Source: an uncultured Novosphingobium sp.
Lineage (GTDB): Bacteria > Pseudomonadota > Alphaproteobacteria > Sphingomonadales > Sphingomonadaceae
NCBI GenBank assembly: GCA_937864195.1
Contig: CALMJG010000071.1
Coordinates: forward strand, 1-51,493
Direction: 5' to 3'
Length of the DNA stretch: 51,493 nucleotides
Shown here: positions 17,013 to 25,128 of the stretch, in pieces
Layout of the letters: the number at the start of each line of letters is the position of its first letter
Position numbering within the stretch: position 1 is the first letter of the stretch
Program-made: the position numbers and the translations under genes
Notes under the pieces: generated by a model
What the model was told of the DNA's origin: nothing
What the model saw: only the letters and a program-made list of their open reading frames with translations
Databases searched by the model: none

Positions 17013-18128
17013 ATGAAGCCTTTCGTGTTCAGCGCGGACAGCCACATTTCCGAACCGCCGACGATCTTTCTCGATGGCCTGCCGGCCAGCCTCAAGCGCC
17101 ATGCGATCCACGCCCGCAAGGAGGGCGAGTTCCTGATCACCGGCACCGAGGACAAGATAATCTACCGCCTGCGCGTGGGCCAGCACCGCGAAAAGGCGCT
17201 GGGGGATAACGAGCGCAAGGGCATCCGCGAGATCCCGGGGCGGCTTGAGGACATGGAACTGGAAGGGATCGACGCCGAGATCTGCTTCCCCAGCCTTGGC
17301 CTGTGGCTCTATTGCCTTGACGATCCCGAGGCTGAAGCCGCCTCGGCCCGCCTCTACAATGATTGGAACGACAGCTTCCTGGGCGGCAACCCCAATCGCT
17401 TCGTGCGCTGCGGGATGCTGCCGGTGCTCGATTTCTCGAACACCATTGCCGAGCTGGAATACCTTGCCTCCAAGGGCTTCACTTCGGCCATGCTGCCCGC
17501 CGTCACCCCGCCGGGCCTGCCCAAGTACAACGACGAAAAGTGGGACGCCGTCTTCGCCAAGGGCGCGGCGCTGGGCATCGTCTTCGTGATGCACACCGGC
17601 ACCGGCCTTGAAACCGTGATCCACGAACGTGGTCCGGGCGCCGGCATCATCAACTACACCAAGCAGATGAACGATGCGCAGAATTCCGCGATGTACCTCG
17701 TCGCGGGCGGCGTGCTCGATCGCAATCCGGGCGCCAAGGTGGCCTTCATCGAAAGCGGCGCCAGTTGGCTCGTCGCCCTGGCCGAGCGGATGGACGAGGT
17801 CGAGGAGGCCCACGCCAACTTCGTCTTCCCCAAGCTGTCGCGCCGCTGCAGCCAGATCATCGACGACCAGGTCTGGGCAAGCTTCCAGCATGACCGCAGC
17901 TGCATCGTTGCGGCCAATGCCGGCCTTGCGGGCGCCAAGAACGTCATGTGGGGTTCGGACTATCCGCACGCCGAAGGCACCTTCCCGATCAGCCGCCGGA
18001 TCGTCGACGACCTGTTCGAAGGCCTGAACGTCAGCGACGAATGCCGCTTGGGCGTGCTGGGGCTCAACGCCGCGCGGCTGTTCCGGATCGACCCCGTGGT
18101 CCAGACCAGCGAGAAGCTCGCGGCCTGA
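17013..18128 (+). CDS. COG2159 amidohydrolase (Amidohydro_2), paralogue 1
   Basis: Metal-dependent TIM-barrel hydrolase of 371 aa. Probable ligand segments are FSADSHISEPP at the N-terminus, VMHTGTG in the middle and GSDYPHAEG near the C-terminus. The family includes decarboxylases and C-C or C-O hydrolases (ACMSD, gamma-resorcylate decarboxylase), not only amidases. A GGGAGAAA ribosome site precedes ATG 17013. It is followed after 29 nt by the fused acyl-CoA dehydrogenase, so it probably acts on a CoA-ester or free-acid intermediate. Two longer paralogues are at 20161 and 41866. The reaction is unknown. Confidence 0.87.
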   Translation: MKPFVFSADSHISEPPTIFLDGLPASLKRHAIHARKEGEFLITGTEDKIIYRLRVGQHREKALGDNERKGIREIPGRLEDMELEGIDAEICFPSLGLWLYCLDDPEAEAASARLYNDWNDSFLGGNPNRFVRCGMLPVLDFSNTIAELEYLASKGFTSAMLPAVTPPGLPKYNDEKWDAVFAKGAALGIVFVMHTGTGLETVIHERGPGAGIINYTKQMNDAQNSAMYLVAGGVLDRNPGAKVAFIESGASWLVALAERMDEVEEAHANFVFPKLSRRCSQIIDDQVWASFQHDRSCIVAANAGLAGAKNVMWGSDYPHAEGTFPISRRIVDDLFEGLNVSDECRLGVLGLNAARLFRIDPVVQTSEKLAA

Positions 18129-18157
18129 TCGTTCGATAACAGGGAACCCTGCCGGTC

Positions 18158-19930
18158 ATGGTCGCGCTCAGCCTCTCAAGCGAACAACAGGCCATGATCG
18201 ACAGCGTCGGCGGCGCCCTTGCCCAGCGGGGCGAGCGCGCCGCCGACGAAGTCCTGGCGGAACTGGGCGTCGAGGCGCTGCTCGACGCGGGCGGCAACCT
18301 GCTCGACGCCGCGCTGGTGGCCGAGGCGGCAGGGCGCGAAGGGGCGATTGCCTTTCCGCAGGAACGCATCCTGGTCGCCGCCGCCTGTGTCGGCATGGCG
18401 CGGCGCGCGCTGGATGATGCCGCTGCCTATGCCTGCGAACGCGTGGTGTTCGGCCGCCCCATCGGTGAATACCAGGGCGTCGCCCACACCCTCGCCGATG
18501 CCGTGACCCAGGTCGACGGTGCGCGCCTGATGATCTGGCGGGCGATTGCCGAACGCGCCGAGGGCCATGCCGATGCTTCCTTGCGCGATGTCCAGGCCTT
18601 CTGGTGGGCGGCCAAGGCCTGCATTCCCGCGATCCGCGCCGCGATGCGCACCTTCGGCGGCTACGGGGTGAGCGAGGATTCGCCGTTGCCCGCGCTGTAC
18701 CGCACGGCCCGCGCCGCGCTGCTGGCGGGCGGCGATCCCGACCGGCTGCTGGACGGCCCGCGCCCCGCGCTCGGCCCGATCGATCCGGTGCCGGTGACTT
18801 TCGCGCAGGACAGTGTGGCCGACGAATGGGAAGCGCGGACCCTGCGCTTCCTGGATGAGACCTTCACCGAAGAACACAAGCGCACCTTCGCCGCCGCGCC
18901 CGACAACCATATTCCCGAACTCCACCGCAAGCTGGCGGCGGCGGGACTGCTATTCCCGGACTGGCCGGTGGAATGGGGCGGATCGGCCGCGCCCGCCTTC
19001 GCCACGTCTGCCGTCCACCGCGCGCTCAGCCGTGCGGGTTGGCCGATCTCGGTGCTGGTCGTTTCCGATTCGATCGGCAAGCTGCTGATGCTGTTCGGCA
19101 CGGACGAGGCCAAGGCCGAAATCCTGCCGCGTCTGGCCCGTGGCGAGGCGCTGGCCTGCCTGGGCCTGTCCGAACCCTCGGGCGGGTCCGACGTGTTCGG
19201 CGCCAAGACCCGGGTGCGCCATGATGGGACGCGCTGGCTGGCCGACGGGCAGAAGGTCTTCACCACCAGCGCCCACATCGCAGATTACGTGCTGCTGCTG
19301 GCCCGCGCGGAACAGGGGCTGACCCTGTTCGTCGCCCCGCTGGGAGGCGGCTTTGACCTGGCCCCGGTCCAGACCTTCGCGGGCGAGCGGACCAACATCA
19401 CCTTCTATTCCGACTTCGCGATTCCGGACCGCTACCTGCTGGGCGAGGCCGGTAAGGGCACCAAGGTGCTGGCCGCGACCATGGTGCTGGAGCACAACCA
19501 GGGCGACTATTACCTCGGCGCGCTGGAACTGGTGCAAGGGGAACTGCACGCCGCCCTGCCCGATCTGCTCGACCTGCCGGGCGTGCGCGCCAACGAAGCG
19601 GCCGTGCGCCATTCGCTGGCGCGCCTGGATGCCCATGTCGCCCTGCTCGAATGCCTCTCGATCCGGGCGATCTGGGCGGGCGAGCAAGGCGTGTCGCAGC
19701 GCTGGTTCGGGCCGATGTGCAAGCTGTTCGGCACGGAAAGCTGGTCCGCCTGCTGCGCCGAACTGGTCGAACGCCTGGCCCCCCATTCGCTGGACGGCCG
19801 AATCGAGGCGCTCGCCGTGACCGAGGGCGAAGCGCGCAGCGGCATCCAGGCCACGATCTACGGCGGCACCAGCGAAGTGCAGCGCAGCCAGATCGCGGAG
19901 ACCTGCCTGGGCCTGCCGCGCAGCCGGTAG
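18158..19930 (+). CDS. Fused acyl-CoA dehydrogenase (half subunit plus full subunit)
   Basis: Protein of 590 aa. Residues 1-200 correspond to a reduced dehydrogenase subunit: a short N-terminal part, then the C-terminal helical domain (CERVVFGRPIGEYQGVAHTL, FGGYGVSED), with no middle beta-domain. Residues about 215-590 form a complete dehydrogenase with GLSEPSGGSDVFGAKT, ADGQKVFTTSAHIADY and a C-terminal YGGTSEVQRSQIAETCLGL. This is a single-chain version of the two-subunit dehydrogenase encoded at 7099-9161, with the order reversed (short part first). It probably oxidises a bulky acyl-CoA. The start is ATG 18158; no frameshift is seen at the junction. Confidence 0.9.
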   Translation: MVALSLSSEQQAMIDSVGGALAQRGERAADEVLAELGVEALLDAGGNLLDAALVAEAAGREGAIAFPQERILVAAACVGMARRALDDAAAYACERVVFGRPIGEYQGVAHTLADAVTQVDGARLMIWRAIAERAEGHADASLRDVQAFWWAAKACIPAIRAAMRTFGGYGVSEDSPLPALYRTARAALLAGGDPDRLLDGPRPALGPIDPVPVTFAQDSVADEWEARTLRFLDETFTEEHKRTFAAAPDNHIPELHRKLAAAGLLFPDWPVEWGGSAAPAFATSAVHRALSRAGWPISVLVVSDSIGKLLMLFGTDEAKAEILPRLARGEALACLGLSEPSGGSDVFGAKTRVRHDGTRWLADGQKVFTTSAHIADYVLLLARAEQGLTLFVAPLGGGFDLAPVQTFAGERTNITFYSDFAIPDRYLLGEAGKGTKVLAATMVLEHNQGDYYLGALELVQGELHAALPDLLDLPGVRANEAAVRHSLARLDAHVALLECLSIRAIWAGEQGVSQRWFGPMCKLFGTESWSACCAELVERLAPHSLDGRIEALAVTEGEARSGIQATIYGGTSEVQRSQIAETCLGLPRSR

Positions 19931-19965
19931 GCTGGGTTGCCTGCAAACGACACATCTCCGACATT

Positions 19966-20017
19966 CGTCATTGCGAGCGGAGCGGGTCGCCTTCGGCCCG
20001 CTCCGCTCGCAATGACG
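19966..20017. repeat. Long perfect hairpin, GTCATTGCGAGCG-type REP
   Basis: Perfect 21-bp arms at 19966-19986 and 19997-20017 with a 10-nt loop; the arms begin CGTCATTGCGAGCGG. This repeat type is scattered through alphaproteobacterial genomes. It follows the fused dehydrogenase stop by 36 nt and probably ends or protects that transcript. No U-tract follows. Confidence 0.75.
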
Positions 20018-20063
20018 GTTAGAGATAGCGCATTTCATATTTTACTGGAGCTTTTGACCGATT

Positions 20064-20079
20064 TTTGACCTCCGTCAAA
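20064..20079. promoter_or_regulatory. TTGAC-type palindrome upstream of amidohydrolase 2
   Basis: TTTGAC-ctcc-GTCAAA, perfect 6-bp arms with a 4-bp spacer. A further direct half-site TTTTGACC begins at 20052, 11 bp before the TTTTGACC at 20063. The sequence TATAACAGATACCT follows at 20080 and is a weak match to the four-site element. The same half-site recurs at 41798, 43209 and 43241. Confidence 0.5.
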
Positions 20080-20160
20080 TATAACAGATACCTCTTTAGG
20101 CATTCTCCTCTTGCAAGGACGCGGCGCGACTCGCCGCAGGCCGGGATTGAGGAGAACGCC

Positions 20161-21384
20161 ATGACTGACGCAATTCGCCCCTTCGTGTTCAGCTGCGATG
20201 CCCACGTGGCCGAACCGCCGGACCTGTTCGTCAAGGCCATGCCCGACCACCTCAAGCAGTTCGTGATCCATTCCGAAGCGGACGGCGACGTGCGCATCAC
20301 CCGGATCGGTGAGCAGGTGATCCTCAAGATCAACACCAATTTTCACGCCCACAAGACCGGCGAAGGCGACGCAGCCTTCAACGCCCAGGCCGGCAGCGGC
20401 GCCGACCGCTCCTGCACCGACGCTTCCGACAACTTCGTGTCCGACTGCGCGGTCGACACCAAGCGGCGCGGGGCGCGCGACCTTGAATTGCGCCTGGCCG
20501 ACATGGACCGCGACGGGGTGGATGCGGAACTGGTGTTCCCCTCGCTTGGCCTGATGCTGCCGCGCATTGCCGACCGCGAAGGTCAGCGCACCGCCTGCCA
20601 GATCTGGAACGACTGGGCTTGGGACTATACCGCCCCGGTGCGCGAACGCCTGATCCCGGCGGCGATGATCCCCTGCATCGATTTCGACGACGCCCTGGCC
20701 GAATGCCAGCGCACCGCCGCCAAGGGCTTTGCCGCCTTCTGCCTGTCCGAAGGGCTGAACAACTACAACGACGCGCGCTGGGATCCGATCTTCGCCTTCG
20801 CCGCCGAACAGGGCATCCCGCTGGTGTTCCACACCGGGGTGGGCAACATCAACATCCGCGCGCTCAAAGGCCCGGGCGGCGCGCTGTTCAACTACACCCG
20901 GCAGATGAACGACGCGGTGGACGTGATCACCCAGTTGGTCGCGGGCGGCGTACTGGATCGCAATCCCGGCGCACACATCCTGTTTGCCGAGCACAGCGCG
21001 GGCTGGCTGTGGGGCCTCGCCGAGCGGATGGACGAGGTCTACAACGGCCACGGCCCCTCGATTTCGCCCAAGCTGTCGCGCCTGCCCAGCCAGATCGTGC
21101 GCGATCAGGTGCACCTGGCGCTGCAGAACGATGGCAATTCCTCGATGGCGATCCGCAAGGGCGTGGGTATCGGCGCGCTGCTGTTCGCCACCGACTATCC
21201 GCACGCCGAAGGCACCTTCCCCTTCAGCAAGCAGGTCGTCGACAAGCTCGCCGCCGACAACCCGGACGTCACCACCGACGAACTGGTCGCGGTGCTGGGC
21301 GGCAATGCGGCCAAGCTGTTCAAGCGCGCCAACCTGCAAGCCCAGGTCGATGCGCGCCGCGCGGAGCTGATGGCCGCCGCCTGA
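20161..21384 (+). CDS. COG2159 amidohydrolase (Amidohydro_2), paralogue 2
   Basis: TIM-barrel metal hydrolase of 407 aa, paralogous to the gene at 17013. Shared landmarks are FSCDAHVAEPPDLFVKAMP, VFHTGVG and ATDYPHAEGTFP. It has an insertion of about 35 residues after position 60 relative to paralogue 1 (GEGDAAFNAQAGSGADRSCT and following). ATG 20161 has GAGGAGAA upstream; the frame is open to 20065 but crosses the promoter palindromes. Single-gene transcription unit closed by a U-tract terminator. The reaction is unknown; hydrolysis of a C-C bond in a ring-derived ketone is one possibility. Confidence 0.87.
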   Translation: MTDAIRPFVFSCDAHVAEPPDLFVKAMPDHLKQFVIHSEADGDVRITRIGEQVILKINTNFHAHKTGEGDAAFNAQAGSGADRSCTDASDNFVSDCAVDTKRRGARDLELRLADMDRDGVDAELVFPSLGLMLPRIADREGQRTACQIWNDWAWDYTAPVRERLIPAAMIPCIDFDDALAECQRTAAKGFAAFCLSEGLNNYNDARWDPIFAFAAEQGIPLVFHTGVGNINIRALKGPGGALFNYTRQMNDAVDVITQLVAGGVLDRNPGAHILFAEHSAGWLWGLAERMDEVYNGHGPSISPKLSRLPSQIVRDQVHLALQNDGNSSMAIRKGVGIGALLFATDYPHAEGTFPFSKQVVDKLAADNPDVTTDELVAVLGGNAAKLFKRANLQAQVDARRAELMAAA

Positions 21385-21414
21385 CGCCCCCGCCTTACCC
21401 TTTCTCCCCACCTG

Positions 21415-21445
21415 CCCCGCCGGTATCACTCCCGGCGGGGTTTTT
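21415..21445 (+). terminator. Rho-independent terminator after amidohydrolase 2
   Basis: CCCCGCCGG (21415-21423) pairs with CCGGCGGGG (21432-21440), followed directly by TTTTT (21441-21445). A clear intrinsic terminator for the plus strand, facing the convergent methyltransferase gene. Confidence 0.88.
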
Positions 21446-21448
21446 GTG

Positions 21449-22216
21449 TCAGGCGGCCGCGCCGGTCTTCATGATGAAGAACAGCCAGGTCTTGCGGCCG
21501 ATGTTCTGCTTGTAACTCTCGCGGAAGGATACCGAGACACGGTGACCGAACCATTCGGCCAGGACATAGGGCACCACCTGCGGGCGCACGCCGAAGGGGT
21601 CCATCTCGCCGGCGGCCAGCGGGCTCTGTTCCTCGCTGTGCTCGATCACAACCACCCCGCCGGGACGGACCTGACCCAGCCAGGCCTCGAGCGCCTGGCG
21701 CGGTTGCCATGACTGGTCGAGCGAGTTGGAATAGACGAAATCAAACGCCCCCAGCCACTCGGCCCGCTCGTCATGGAAATCCCAGACGACCGAATTGGGG
21801 AACTGCGCCGCGCTGGGCGAGATATCGGTGCCGGTCACCGCGAAGTCCGGGTTGCGGGCATTCAGGTGGTTCTGCTCGAAGCCGTTGCGGGTGCCGTGGC
21901 ACAGGCCGCGCAGCGGGCCGCTCCCCAACCGGGCGACTAGTTCGTCGGCCAGCAGGTCAAGCGTCTCGGCATCGGCCCAGGCCCGCTTGAGCTTGCGCAG
22001 GTTGTGGTAGATCTGGACCCGGCGGTATTCCTCATAGGAGGAATAGCGGTGCAGGTAGAAGTCAACGAAGGCGCGGCTGCGCAGCAGGTCGACCATCACG
22101 AAGCGCAGCGCCTCGTTGATCTTCTGCACCGCGCCGCCCCGGATCTGGCGCAAGCGCAGCCCCAGATCCCCGAAAGAGGCTGCGCTGCCCACGGGCTTGT
22201 CGATTGGCTTGTGCAT
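21449..22216 (-). CDS. SAM-dependent methyltransferase-like protein
   Basis: Protein of 255 aa with a Rossmann methyltransferase core: GLCHGTRNGFE as a degenerate SAM loop, VTGTDISPSA (acidic residue for the ribose), AFDFVYSNSLDQSW, and QVRPGGVVVIEHSEEQS. The first 95 residues are helical with many Arg/Tyr and resemble nothing specific. The frame is open far upstream through the phosphatase gene, but ATG 22216 starts the domain and overlaps the phosphatase stop by one base (TGATG). The methyl acceptor is unknown, and methylation is unexpected in a catabolic operon. Confidence 0.75.
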   Translation of the reverse strand: MHKPIDKPVGSAASFGDLGLRLRQIRGGAVQKINEALRFVMVDLLRSRAFVDFYLHRYSSYEEYRRVQIYHNLRKLKRAWADAETLDLLADELVARLGSGPLRGLCHGTRNGFEQNHLNARNPDFAVTGTDISPSAAQFPNSVVWDFHDERAEWLGAFDFVYSNSLDQSWQPRQALEAWLGQVRPGGVVVIEHSEEQSPLAAGEMDPFGVRPQVVPYVLAEWFGHRVSVSFRESYKQNIGRKTWLFFIMKTGAAA

Positions 22217-22995
22217 CAGTTCCCCCCACACCCGGTCGGCGGCGCAGCGCGCGCGCGGCGCAATTCCTTGCGCGCGGCATCCATGTCCTTGCGGAAAGCG
22301 GGCTCGGCATGGAGCCGTGCGACGGTCGCGGCGGCGACCACCTGCCCCGCCTCGACATCGCTCAGCCAATGGACGTTGCAGACCCGGCGGCTGTCGGCGA
22401 ATTCGCGCCCGCGCGCGGTCACCTGGGTGGCGCGCCCGGGCAGCAGTTCGGCCAGGATCAGCCCCCAGCCAAACCCGATCGCGGCGTGGCCGGACGGATA
22501 GGAACCGTCCTTCGCCAGCATCGCGCTCGCCTCGGGCGTGCAGTTCGCCTCGCCATTGACCACAAAGGGCCGGGTGCGCTGGTAACGGGTCTTGGCGGCG
22601 TAGGAGGCCAGGCCCAGGTCGGGCAGCGTCTTGCGCAGCAGCGCGTCGAGCCGGGGGGTGGTCTGCGGCCCGATGGCCACGCCCGCCGCGCAGGAAAAGG
22701 CGCCGGTCGCGCCCGCACTGAACAGATCGGCGTCGCGCGTGGCAAGCTGCCAGCGCGGGGTGCCGCGCTGTGCAACAGCTGCGCCAGCCGCTTCCCGGTC
22801 GCGCGCCTCGGCGGCAGAGCCTGCGGCGGGCGGAGGCGGAAGCAGGGCCAGGCTGTCCGGAAGGGCGGCAGGTTCGAGATAGCCCTTGCCAAGCCGCGAC
22901 TGGGCGGCGGGAGCATCGGCGGCCAGCCTCGGCGCGGTCAGCGCAAGCGCCAGCGCGGCCAGCAGGCTGGTGCGGATCGACTTGGCCCCCTTCAT
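22216..22995 (-). CDS. Class A non-specific acid phosphatase (PAP2 family), exported
   Basis: Periplasmic phosphatase of 259 aa. A signal peptide is seen at residues 1-26 (RTSLLAALALALTAPRLAAD). The complete PAP2 signature is present: Lys135-x6-Arg142-Pro143, PSGH 167-170 and Ser202-Arg203-x5-His209-x3-Asp213. The order and the NVHWLSDVEAG segment match class A bacterial acid phosphatases (PhoN/PhoC type). It lies between a crotonase gene (2-nt gap) and the methyltransferase (1-nt overlap), an odd place for a phosphatase. It may release phosphate or dephosphorylate an external conjugate of the substrate; this is speculation. Confidence 0.88.
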   Translation of the reverse strand: MKGAKSIRTSLLAALALALTAPRLAADAPAAQSRLGKGYLEPAALPDSLALLPPPPAAGSAAEARDREAAGAAVAQRGTPRWQLATRDADLFSAGATGAFSCAAGVAIGPQTTPRLDALLRKTLPDLGLASYAAKTRYQRTRPFVVNGEANCTPEASAMLAKDGSYPSGHAAIGFGWGLILAELLPGRATQVTARGREFADSRRVCNVHWLSDVEAGQVVAAATVARLHAEPAFRKDMDAARKELRRARAAPPTGCGGN

Positions 22996-22997
22996 CG

Positions 22998-23771
22998 TCA
23001 GCGTCCCTTCCAGACCGGCGCCCGCTTCTGCGCAAAGGCCAGCGGTCCCTCGCGCGCGTCCTCGCTGGCGCGCAGCGCGGCGAAGGCGGGGTAGTCAGCC
23101 TGGTTGGCGATTGCGGCAGCGAGGCTGGGTTCGTCAAGGCCGCGATAGGCCGCTTCCTTGGTCGCGCGGATCGACATGGGCGAGCATTTCAGCACCGCAT
23201 CGCAGAACCGCTGCGTTGCCGCACCCAGATCGGCATCGGGCACCACTTCGGTGACAAAGCCCATCCGCAGCCCTTCCGCCGCGTCCACTTGCCGCGCGGA
23301 AAGCATCATGCCCATCGCCTGCTTCATGCCGATCTGGCGGGCAAGGCGGTGAACCCCTCCACCCAGCGCCATGGCGCCTACCAGCGGCTCGGGCAGGCCG
23401 AACCGGGCACTTTCCGCCGCGATGATCACGTCGCAGGCCAGCGCCACCTCGAACCCGCCGCCCAGCGCCAGGCCATTGACTGCCGCGACGATCGGTTTGG
23501 GGCAGTCGAACCGCTCGATCAGGCCGGCATAGCCGTGGGCGGGATAGGGGCGATAATCCCCCTCGCTCGCGGCCTTGAGATCGGACCCGGCGCAGAAACC
23601 CCGGCCCGCGCCGGTCACCACACAGACGAACTGATCCGGATCGGCGGCGAAGGCGTTGAACGCCGCCTCCAGCTCGTCGTGCATATCCGGGTTGATCGCG
23701 TTGAGCCGTTCCGGGCGGCTGAGCGTGATGGTGGTCACCCGCCCGGCCCGTTCGACGATGATATGCTGCAT
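22998..23771 (-). CDS. Enoyl-CoA hydratase/isomerase
   Basis: Crotonase-family protein of 257 aa. Glu108 (LGGGFEVAL) and Glu128 (FGLPEPLVG) occupy the two catalytic positions, so hydratase activity is plausible. The oxyanion segment GRGFCAGSDLKA is intact and the C-terminal tail is complete (KRAPVWKGR). It overlaps the MFS stop by one base (TGATG) and leads into the phosphatase gene 2 nt downstream, so all four genes from 25024 to 21449 are probably one transcript. The substrate is unknown. Confidence 0.9.
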   Translation of the reverse strand: MQHIIVERAGRVTTITLSRPERLNAINPDMHDELEAAFNAFAADPDQFVCVVTGAGRGFCAGSDLKAASEGDYRPYPAHGYAGLIERFDCPKPIVAAVNGLALGGGFEVALACDVIIAAESARFGLPEPLVGAMALGGGVHRLARQIGMKQAMGMMLSARQVDAAEGLRMGFVTEVVPDADLGAATQRFCDAVLKCSPMSIRATKEAAYRGLDEPSLAAAIANQADYPAFAALRASEDAREGPLAFAQKRAPVWKGR

Positions 23772-25024
23772 CAGTGCTCCTCAAGCGGACGCGCCGTCCG
23801 CCCGGCCATGATTGCCGCAATTCCACCCACCAGCAAGCAGCATGAGATCAGGGCAAGCGCAGGCTGCAACGACTTGTCCCCGTAATCGGCGGCGAAGGCC
23901 TGGCTGACATAGCCCGCCACGGTGCCGCCCACCCCGGTTCCGGCGAGGCCAATGACCATGCCGATCGTGGCCGACATCGTCGCGCGCATCGCCACCGGCA
24001 CCTGCGCATAGCACAGCGCGATAATCGGGCCGAGGTGCAGGGTCATCATGAACTTGACCACCACGAAGCAGGCCAGCGCGACATAGGCATCGCTCGACAG
24101 CGCGAAACCCACTCCGAAGGGAAACGAGGCCAGCAGCCCCAGCCCCGCGAACCAGCCGTTGAAGCGCGGATCGGCCTTGCCATAGCGGTCACCCACCCAG
24201 CCGGCCACCAGGTTGCCGATCACCAGCCCCGCCGCCATGGCGCCGCCCAGCCACAGGCCGGTCTCGGCCTTGCCCATGCCGTGGACCCGCTGGAAGAACG
24301 AGGCGCCCCACAGGATGAAGGCAAAGCCGGTCAGCGGCACCATGCACAGCAGCAGCCCGACCCAGCGCAGCGAGACATTGCCGCCGATGATCCGCAGCAC
24401 TTCGCCCAGCGGCACCTGCTTTGGCGGCTCTGCCACGGCCCCCTTGCCGCGGCGCGGTTCGGCGCTGAACACCAGCACGGCAAGCCCGATCAGGATGCCG
24501 GGCAGGCCAAGGATCAGGAACACCTCGCGCCACGAGAAGAAGTTGGACAGCCAACCGCCCAGCGCCAGCCCGCCGGAAATGCCCACCGCATTGGCCGCCA
24601 GCATGATCGAGATCACCCCGGTGCGCCGCTCCAGCGGAAAGATTTCGGTCAACAGCGAGTTTGCGGCCGGGCCGGCCCCGGCCTCACCCGCCGCCAGGCC
24701 GACGCGGGCGAGCACCATCTGCCAGAAGCTGGCGGCCAGGCCAGACAGGGCGGTCGCCGCGCTCCAGACCATCACGCAGACCGCGATGATCTTGCGCCGG
24801 TCGCCGATATCGGCAAGCCGCGCGATCGGAAACGCGGCCAGGGTGTAGAACAGCGCGAAGGACATGCCGGTCAGCAGGCCCAGCTGGCCGTCGGTCAGGC
24901 CAAGCTCCTGCTTGATGTCGTCCTGGAACAGCGTGAAGATCTGCCGGTCAACATAGCTGAGGATCGCAACGACGATCATCAGGCCCAGCGTCAAGTTGCG
25001 GCGCGCCCGCGTAACAATGGCCAT
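23771..25024 (-). CDS. MFS transporter (12-TM type)
   Basis: Inner-membrane transporter of 417 aa with about 12 hydrophobic segments. The N-terminal signature SYVDRQIFTLFQDDIKQELG and the loop ARLADIGDRRKI are typical of major-facilitator permeases of the ACS/spinster-like group common in sphingomonads. Start ATG 25024 lies 34 bp past the TonB receptor terminator, so it may have its own promoter or be reached by read-through. With the receptor it probably forms the uptake route: outer membrane, then inner membrane. Confidence 0.88.
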   Translation of the reverse strand: MAIVTRARRNLTLGLMIVVAILSYVDRQIFTLFQDDIKQELGLTDGQLGLLTGMSFALFYTLAAFPIARLADIGDRRKIIAVCVMVWSAATALSGLAASFWQMVLARVGLAAGEAGAGPAANSLLTEIFPLERRTGVISIMLAANAVGISGGLALGGWLSNFFSWREVFLILGLPGILIGLAVLVFSAEPRRGKGAVAEPPKQVPLGEVLRIIGGNVSLRWVGLLLCMVPLTGFAFILWGASFFQRVHGMGKAETGLWLGGAMAAGLVIGNLVAGWVGDRYGKADPRFNGWFAGLGLLASFPFGVGFALSSDAYVALACFVVVKFMMTLHLGPIIALCYAQVPVAMRATMSATIGMVIGLAGTGVGGTVAGYVSQAFAADYGDKSLQPALALISCCLLVGGIAAIMAGRTARPLEEH

Positions 25025-25057
25025 CGGCCTCTCTCCCCAAACAACCCAAAAACAACA

Positions 25058-25087
25058 GGGGGAAGAGCGGTTGCCCGCCCTTCCCCC
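25058..25087 (-). terminator. Terminator downstream of TonB receptor
   Basis: On the minus strand GGGGGAAG pairs with CTTCCCCC across 14 nt (plus-strand arms 25058-25065 and 25080-25087), followed on the minus strand by TGTTGTTTTTGG. It lies 41 bp beyond the receptor stop and before the MFS start. Confidence 0.75.
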
Positions 25088-25128
25088 ATCAGTTTTTCCG
25101 GTCGCCCTTTGCGGGCGTTACCGATTGA

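Noticed and set aside
20080..20093. Fifth copy of the four-promoter element (TATAACAGATACCT)
   Set aside because: Only the TATAAC part matches; the AGGT part is disrupted, so it was not counted as a site.
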